From a virus: a stretch of DNA of 32,545 nucleotides. Under the pieces are notes generated by a model, which had not been told where the DNA came from, searched no databases, and saw nothing but the letters and a program-made list of their open reading frames with translations. Below are positions 27,708 through 32,545 of this stretch, one piece after another. Where the stretch lies: positions 1 through 32,545 of the IMG/VR virus record IMGVR_UViG_3300027743_000065; one strand, 5' to 3'. Position numbers and translations under genes: made by a program. Each line of letters opens with the position of its first letter. Within the stretch, counting starts at the first letter, position 1.

Positions 27708-30328
27708 GTCGATCCTCCGTATACGATCTCCTTTATAAAGTCCTCTAATTCTTTCGGGAGTAGTCCACGGTCCCCATACTCTGGATGAAGATAAGCCGCA
27801 AAAGCCTCCGCGAACATCTCCAATTCCGTCGAATCAGCATAACGAGAGATCTTATCCTTTATTATACCCTGATTTTTGAACTTTGTAAATAGTTCGAGAA
27901 CCTTAACTTTTTGTCTCTCTGTTATAATATTATGATAAATATAATGACCATATTCATGAGTCGTAACGGTCTCTATATCCTGGCCGATCGACCACTCACC
28001 AAACTTTAACGTGCCTCTTTGACGCTTAAGCAATGGGGCGCGTAATTCGATCAATCTCGTATTATTTGCAAATGTGTATGAATAGGCTCCTACTGCATTC
28101 CGTGACCCAGTTATCGGACCCGATTTTAATTCAAATAATTTAAGTCTACGAGTTTGGCGTACATTGGCCAACTTTTCATACAAAAATTCCGACTTATTCC
28201 AGATACTTGTTAATGCTTTACCGATACCATTATAAATTTCCTGAGCATTCGTTACCCCCTCCTCCGCCTTGCTCTTTGTCATCATATTAAACGTGTTCTT
28301 AAGTTCAACAAGTGACCAGGTCGCTTTTTCTTCGATCTTCATGATCGGTGCGGGTAACACACTCTCGGCAACCTGCTTATATCCGATGTACTTTTTGTAT
28401 TTTGCGAGAGCGTCTATATCCGTGTCGAAATCCATGCCGCCTGACCATTCACGATCACGGAGGATCCACTTACCGATCGATTGCGAGAATGCATCAGGAC
28501 CTCGCCCCATTGCTACATTACGCTCAAGATTCGCGAGATCCCAGATCGATCGTGGATCGACCTCGCTCACGAGCCGTCGTGCATAATTATATTCTTCCGG
28601 CGTAAATACCCGTGTCAGGGTATCTCTCTGCTCAATCAACCAATCACTAATATCGACTCGCAACTTATCCCATTCTTCTTGCTTCGGGATAAATCCCGCC
28701 CGTGCCCAGGCATAGGATCCGTCCTCTAATCCGGCCGTCAATTTAATACGTCGTACTCCTATGTCTTCATACAAACTCATCCAATTTCGTGCTATAATTT
28801 TAGCAATTCCTTGACCACGGAATCTTGGGTCAAGTTCAAGTATCGTATGATCGACAACCTTACGGTTGTTGGCCCCGCGAAAGATTTCACGTATAACGTG
28901 AACATCATTTGCAAAGCGATCAAGGCTCGTTCCGTTCTCCACGAGTCCTGCGTTCATAATAAAAGTGTTTCCGCTACGATACAAACTAACATTCTTTAAT
29001 GTGAACTTGTCCTCTAATCCATTACCGAAACCCTTATAGAAATCACGCGGTGGGATTCCGATCAGGTCATTGTATAACGTGGCTAGTTGGTCATCTCTAC
29101 GATCAAGCGTAAATCCTGCATCCAATAAGTTGTTCGTCGTAAACCTTGGATTTGTAACGGGTTTCCCGAACGGTGGTGGAACCTCTTTTGGTACCGGTGC
29201 AGCTACCATGGGCTCGATCTTCGGTTTGACTTTCGGCTCAACCTTCGGCTTAATTATATCCTCCGGTGTTGCTACAATCGGTGGTTTCTTTTCGATCGGA
29301 CTTAATAAGTCATTAACCGAGAGCACACGATTATTGACCACCATATCCTCGACCCGTAATTTACCCTCCTTATACAACTTGTAACGTGCAGGACCGAGGT
29401 ATTGTTTCTGCCATTCATCAGGTTGGTTGGCCAAAAAGTCTTTAAATTTCGTTTTTGCCGGTACCTGATCGACCTCCTCAATCTTCCATGTCGTCGAGGT
29501 CGTACCATCTTTATGATGAACGATATGCTTCGATTCTTTCTTAATCGACGGGCGCGTTCGCTCGTCGTCATAGTCGAAACGTGTTCGCGGCACGCGAATC
29601 GATCTACAAAGAACGTGAAGGGGAGGTGACGGTAAATCTGCTAGTTTCTTGGCGATCGTTCCGTCATAATTGGCGCAAATTAGGGTCGTGCGGATATCAA
29701 GTGTTGCTACGAATATGAAGTCTTCGATAATATCCGCATTCTCCTCATAGACCTCATCACGCGCCTTACTTGACACATGGTTGAAGGTCGTTCTTGCAAT
29801 CATAAGGGCGCCTTTTCGGCCTATACCCTCTATGTTACGTAAACGTGTCACAGCTTGCGGGACGGTCTCAGCAAGAATCACGGATTGAGCCATCTCATTT
29901 GTGATTCTATGTTTTACTGACGCAAGATTATTATCGATAAAATCTGTGACCGTTCCTCCCGGTAAAGGATCCGACATGATCACGCCGATTTGGCGTGCCG
30001 GTAGGGTGTAGGGTGTGTCGGCAAGGTCTTCTTTCTTTAGCGACATGAACTGTCGTTTCATGCCATTATATTCCGATTGAATAACCTTGGCCGATTGTTC
30101 ATCGATAATATCGGAGTATTTCTTTGTAGTCTCAGCAAGAACACCGGTCAATTCAAGTTGGGCACGTTCGTATCGCATGCGAGAGAATGAGCCGCTCGTC
30201 TCCGCTACCCTATTCGTGACAGAGGACAGGGCGTCTTGTAGTTGTTTGAATAAATCTTGAGACATCCCATTGGCGGCCGATTCGACCGCTAACGTGCGCC
30301 TCAAAATATACTCTTCCAACTTGGTCAT
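27704..30328 (-). CDS. MuF-type minor head protein fused to GNAT-like and HExxH metalloprotease-like domains
   Basis: This protein (874 aa) is far longer than a usual MuF protein (250-450 aa). Residues 100-250 are the MuF part: IARTTFNHVSSKARDEVYEE, then DIRTTLICANYDGTIA and PPLHVLCRSIRVPR. Residues 290-345 match the MuF-associated helical tail (QYLGPARYKLYKEGKL). A Pro/Lys linker (358-390, KPKVEPKVKPKIEP) follows. Residues 450-560 look like a GNAT acetyltransferase, with ELDPRFRGQGIAKIIAR (CoA-binding loop around 504-509) and YAWARAGFIP. Residues 665-874 contain HEYGH (791-795) and a downstream Glu pair in TELEMFAEAFAAYL (Glu837, Glu841), as in gluzincin-type proteases. MuF proteins enter the cell with the DNA, so the extra domains may be delivered effectors. 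Confidence 0.85.
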   Translation of the reverse strand: MTKLEEYILRRTLAVESAANGMSQDLFKQLQDALSSVTNRVAETSGSFSRMRYERAQLELTGVLAETTKKYSDIIDEQSAKVIQSEYNGMKRQFMSLKKEDLADTPYTLPARQIGVIMSDPLPGGTVTDFIDNNLASVKHRITNEMAQSVILAETVPQAVTRLRNIEGIGRKGALMIARTTFNHVSSKARDEVYEENADIIEDFIFVATLDIRTTLICANYDGTIAKKLADLPSPPLHVLCRSIRVPRTRFDYDDERTRPSIKKESKHIVHHKDGTTSTTWKIEEVDQVPAKTKFKDFLANQPDEWQKQYLGPARYKLYKEGKLRVEDMVVNNRVLSVNDLLSPIEKKPPIVATPEDIIKPKVEPKVKPKIEPMVAAPVPKEVPPPFGKPVTNPRFTTNNLLDAGFTLDRRDDQLATLYNDLIGIPPRDFYKGFGNGLEDKFTLKNVSLYRSGNTFIMNAGLVENGTSLDRFANDVHVIREIFRGANNRKVVDHTILELDPRFRGQGIAKIIARNWMSLYEDIGVRRIKLTAGLEDGSYAWARAGFIPKQEEWDKLRVDISDWLIEQRDTLTRVFTPEEYNYARRLVSEVDPRSIWDLANLERNVAMGRGPDAFSQSIGKWILRDREWSGGMDFDTDIDALAKYKKYIGYKQVAESVLPAPIMKIEEKATWSLVELKNTFNMMTKSKAEEGVTNAQEIYNGIGKALTSIWNKSEFLYEKLANVRQTRRLKLFELKSGPITGSRNAVGAYSYTFANNTRLIELRAPLLKRQRGTLKFGEWSIGQDIETVTTHEYGHYIYHNIITERQKVKVLELFTKFKNQGIIKDKISRYADSTELEMFAEAFAAYLHPEYGDRGLLPKELEDFIKEIVYGGST

Positions 30329-30331
30329 AGT

Positions 30332-30874
30332 TTACCTTACAAACTCGAATGTTCCACCATGTCTCGCATCGTCCGATAACCAGGGGCGCAAGAGCGCTTC
30401 GACCGCGGCGAGGGATCCCCCAGCCGCCTGCTCAAGTAACTCAGTATCGATTGTCTTAGATAATCCAAATTCTAAGTCCACAGTCTGATACACCCCAATA
30501 CTTTTGACCTGCTTCGCAGACCCCGATTGACCCGTAGTAGTATCCTGGTCGAGGTATTGCGCTTTAATCATCTCGAATTGTGCATACTTTATCTTACAAT
30601 GAATGATCGTGGTATCCACGTCATTGAGTCGAGGAAATTCGCGTGCTTGTTCGTCGACACCGTAATAAGGACCACGCAACTTTGTACTTATTAATGGGTA
30701 TCGGTCGATAGCTCTCGCGGCCGAGACTATTCTTTGAATCTTTATAGCTTCCGTAAATGCCGTCCAAATGGGGTTGAATTGTACATCGGCGAGAAAATAA
30801 TCATCCGCCTCCGCCAAGGTCCCATAACTATTAGCATTTACCCCAGCCACAGTTGTATCAAGCGATAGGACCAT
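30332..30874 (-). CDS. Head-tail adaptor protein, DnaT-like family
   Basis: The protein (180 aa) begins MVLSLDTTVAGVNANSYGTL and continues AEADDYFLADVQFNPIW, matching the 'ANSYxTLAEADAYFxxR...W' pattern of the DnaT-like phage family. AARAIDRYPL and REFPRL match the later 'ATRYIDR' and 'WPR' positions. Family members are thought to be connector (gp6-type) adaptors under the portal; the DnaT name is historical. GGAGG lies upstream and the start overlaps the previous gene by 17 nt. Lying before the MuF gene rather than after it is unusual compared with the common portal-MuF-scaffold-capsid-adaptor order. Confidence 0.8.
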   Translation of the reverse strand: MVLSLDTTVAGVNANSYGTLAEADDYFLADVQFNPIWTAFTEAIKIQRIVSAARAIDRYPLISTKLRGPYYGVDEQAREFPRLNDVDTTIIHCKIKYAQFEMIKAQYLDQDTTTGQSGSAKQVKSIGVYQTVDLEFGLSKTIDTELLEQAAGGSLAAVEALLRPWLSDDARHGGTFEFVR

Positions 30875-31217
30875 TTTTCATCGCCTCCTCTTGATCACGA
30901 TAATCTTTTACCATTGACATGTGGAACCGGCAAATATCATAACGATGACTAAACGCTTCTTCTAATCTTGCCACCGTTACGCCCTGGTGGCGTTGCTCAT
31001 CGGCGATACTTTCTATTTTCTTTATCAGCCCGTTCGATATTTGTAATTGCATGTTAGAAACCTGTATCGTCACCGACTTTTCAAGGCCGTCTACCTTCGT
31101 CGATAATTTACCGAAAGTGAAGGATATGATTGCAACATTAATCAATACAGTTAGAAATAATACGCACAAACTTATAATGATCGGGATAATACTAAATGTA
31201 TTTACAGCTTGTTCCAT
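30858..31217 (-). CDS. Membrane-anchored coiled-coil protein (119 aa)
   Basis: One strong N-terminal membrane helix (SIIPIIISLCVLFLTVLINV, residues 9-28, with hydrophobic residues continuing to about 35) is followed by a coiled coil (KLSTKVDGLEKSVTIQVSNM through IESIADEQ) and a charged C-terminus. This N-in or N-anchor topology resembles inner-membrane spanins and hemolysin-XhlA-like lysis proteins, but the position between a glycosyltransferase and a head-tail adaptor is not a lysis cassette. The upstream gene overlaps its start by 26 nt. No family is recognised. Confidence 0.7.
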   Translation of the reverse strand: MEQAVNTFSIIPIIISLCVLFLTVLINVAIISFTFGKLSTKVDGLEKSVTIQVSNMQLQISNGLIKKIESIADEQRHQGVTVARLEEAFSHRYDICRFHMSMVKDYRDQEEAMKNGPIA

Positions 31218-32079
31218 TAAATACTCCCATGCCAGCCAAAAGGTTAATAGTTAACCCTGACCGAATTTCATCCGGACTCCATTGAGTATACGCGACTCTG
31301 TTCAAGAAATCTTGAACAATTGTTTTATTAATTTGTATTGAATCTGTTAACCCACTATAATCGGATTGACAACAAGAAGCATACGGGGCCTCTTTATCAC
31401 AAAATACCGGTACCCCCGCGATCATGGCTTCAAACGCGATCCCGGACGAGTGAGTTACGACCGCTCTCGCATGCGTAACCGCTTCCATAGCCGTATTATG
31501 TATAACTTGTACGTGATGACATGATAATTGATAAAGGTCCGCCGTTCCCGGATGCGGTTTCCATACGATCGGTTTACTCGTATATTCACGAATTTTACGA
31601 ATTTGGTGTACCGCCCACGCCTCGACGTTCTCGAAACCCTTAGGTGGGTAGACTGAGCCCGCGAGCAATATATAATTTTCTTGCTTACGAGGAACACTTT
31701 CGGCGATAAGGCCAATTTCCTCAGCCCTATCAGGAGGGCATTCCTGCTCCATAAATTTATAACGATCGGTAACGAAGATAGTCCTGTACGATCTATTGAC
31801 CGGCCAGTATGAATCATCAAGGATGAACCGGCAACATTCGTGGGACGCGAGAACCTCTGAGTGACGTGGGTATGAACCGTTCACTACAACCGCGTCGCAT
31901 ACCTCTTTTCGACCGCTGGGGAACGACTTCAGGTCGATCCAGTCGATTGAGCAACCATGACAAATACACCCCGCCGCGAACAATTGTAGCGTGTCGGTAT
32001 TACGGGCTTCTTCAGAACTCAATCCAAGGAGACTACTAGTAGGTTTTACGAGTTGGCGACCATACAGAACTATCTTCAT
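31192..32079 (-). CDS. KpsS/KpsC-like glycosyltransferase
   Basis: The protein (295 aa) resembles the capsule-synthesis (Kdo-transferase) branch of GT-B-like glycosyltransferases. The visible marks are YILLAGSVYPPKGFENVEAW, the K-x-H-P type motif in SKPIVWKPHPGTADLY, and VVTHSSGIAFEAMIAGVPVF, matching the 'SSxxxFEAxxxGxPV' sugar-nucleotide site of that family. No membrane segment or signal peptide is present, so it acts in the cytoplasm. It could glycosylate virion proteins or change host surface sugars during infection. Its place among head-tail genes suggests a virion target, but that is inference. The ribosome binding site is weak (AAGG). It overlaps the next gene by 26 nt. Confidence 0.75.
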   Translation of the reverse strand: MKIVLYGRQLVKPTSSLLGLSSEEARNTDTLQLFAAGCICHGCSIDWIDLKSFPSGRKEVCDAVVVNGSYPRHSEVLASHECCRFILDDSYWPVNRSYRTIFVTDRYKFMEQECPPDRAEEIGLIAESVPRKQENYILLAGSVYPPKGFENVEAWAVHQIRKIREYTSKPIVWKPHPGTADLYQLSCHHVQVIHNTAMEAVTHARAVVTHSSGIAFEAMIAGVPVFCDKEAPYASCCQSDYSGLTDSIQINKTIVQDFLNRVAYTQWSPDEIRSGLTINLLAGMGVFNGTSCKYI

Positions 32080-32117
32080 TTTACCTTACCAATTGTGTTT
32101 GATCTATAAGACTAATT

Positions 32118-32137
32118 TGAGTGTAGCTTCTCACTCA
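32118..32137 (-). repeat. Small hairpin at the stop of the truncated right-edge gene
   Basis: TGAGTG (32118-32123) and CACTCA (32132-32137) can pair around an 8-nt loop. It overlaps the stop codon of the right-edge gene and lies about 40 nt before the glycosyltransferase start. The stem is short and no T-run follows, so it is a weak terminator candidate at best. Confidence 0.3.
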
Positions 32138-32545
32138 GGAGGTTCTTCATATCTGATGAACAGCTTAATGTCGTATCCCGGGGTCACGGTCGATACAAGA
32201 TCGGCACGAAGTACCCCTAATCCCTTGGCGTCTATAGGTCCGATGATCCCGACTCGATCGATCACGGCCTGAGGGATACGTAACGGTAATAATGTATCAG
32301 GAGGTTGATTAATCGAAGCCCCGCCATTTAACGTTACGTACATTCCGCTGGGGAACATGGTCCCGTTATTTGCCGCTACCGTCGGCGTGGTCGTATTGAT
32401 TACACTAATAAATATTTTCGGTGAACCTTTAATTTCAAACGACGCACCTTCGATATTCGTACCGCCAATCCCGGTAAAAGTCGTCGTAGTTTCACTGATT
32501 TTAAATACACCCGTGAAATCGGACGAGGCCCGAATCTCAGATGTT
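32131..32545 (-). CDS. Truncated structural protein, C-terminal part (137 aa visible)
   Basis: The frame is open from the window edge (first full codon ACA at 32544) to TGA at 32133-32131. It is beta-rich and has no charged helices: EIRASSDFTGVFKISETTTT, then GTNIEGASFEIKGSPKIF, VPGMFPSG-like turns, and a C-terminal DAKGLGVLRADLVSTVTPGY. The C-terminal 75 residues could start at an internal ATG (32358), but the frame continues upstream without a stop, so that start is probably not used. Position and composition suggest a head decoration or other virion surface protein, but no family is recognised. The 5' part is outside the window. Confidence 0.75.
   Translation of the reverse strand, partial: TSEIRASSDFTGVFKISETTTTFTGIGGTNIEGASFEIKGSPKIFISVINTTTPTVAANNGTMFPSGMYVTLNGGASINQPPDTLLPLRIPQAVIDRVGIIGPIDAKGLGVLRADLVSTVTPGYDIKLFIRYEEPPE

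Noticed and set aside
29070-29384. 104-aa plus-strand frame rich in Gly, Ser and Thr
   Set aside because: It is antisense to the Pro/Lys linker of the MuF gene; its low complexity reflects the linker codons.
1-32545. Prophage or lysogeny module (integrase, repressor, att site)
   Set aside because: No integrase, excisionase, CI/Cro-like gene or attachment-like repeat was seen. They could still lie outside the window.

Overview
This window looks like a piece of a tailed double-stranded DNA phage genome (Caudoviricetes) with siphovirus morphology, about 42% GC by eye. It has a replication module, a head-tail connector and long-tail assembly line, and no ribosomal, metabolic or housekeeping genes. 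The tail tip follows the gene order of Rhodobacter-type gene transfer agents (GTA): DUF2460, DUF2163, NlpC/P60, hub, then a DUF2793-like protein. The GH24 endolysin, a lipobox protein and Sec-type signal peptides suggest a Gram-negative host, and Shine-Dalgarno sites are strong. No integrase, repressor, tRNA or CRISPR array was seen, so nothing here argues for lysogeny. The host cannot be named from the sequence.

Left arm, 1-9720, plus strand: two conserved phage proteins, an archaeo-eukaryotic-type primase, a UvrD-like SF1 helicase, two small proteins, a thymidylate-synthase-fold enzyme with an Asp where dUMP enzymes carry Asn, a family A DNA polymerase flanked by two tiny membrane proteins, a VRR-NUC-type nuclease, and a T4-type lysozyme whose start lies about 200 nt inside the nuclease frame. 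Most genes touch or overlap by 1-8 nt, as in a polycistronic operon. Several perfect short inverted repeats lie inside these genes.

Junction, 9721-9803: a hairpin with an 11-bp stem, followed by a T-run on the minus strand, separates the two converging transcription units.

Right arm, 32545-9804, minus strand, in transcription order: a truncated gene, a KpsS-like glycosyltransferase, a membrane/coiled-coil protein, a head-tail adaptor, a very long MuF protein with GNAT-like and HExxH metalloprotease-like C-terminal domains, two small proteins, head closure, HK97-gp10-like and tail terminator proteins, tail tube, tail assembly chaperones joined by a -1 frameshift, tape measure, the GTA-like tip cassette, a beta-helix fibre with a signal peptide and an S74-type C-terminus, an exported Fn3-like protein, a lipoprotein, an AT-rich methyltransferase and a holin candidate.

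The strongest less-obvious signals are the frameshift site (a GGGAAAC heptamer abutting the stop codon plus a 13-bp stem-loop), the MuF-GNAT-zincin fusion as a possible capsid-delivered effector, the composition break inside the fibre gene, the exported fibre and its exported neighbours, and the beta-propeller-like block in the tail hub.
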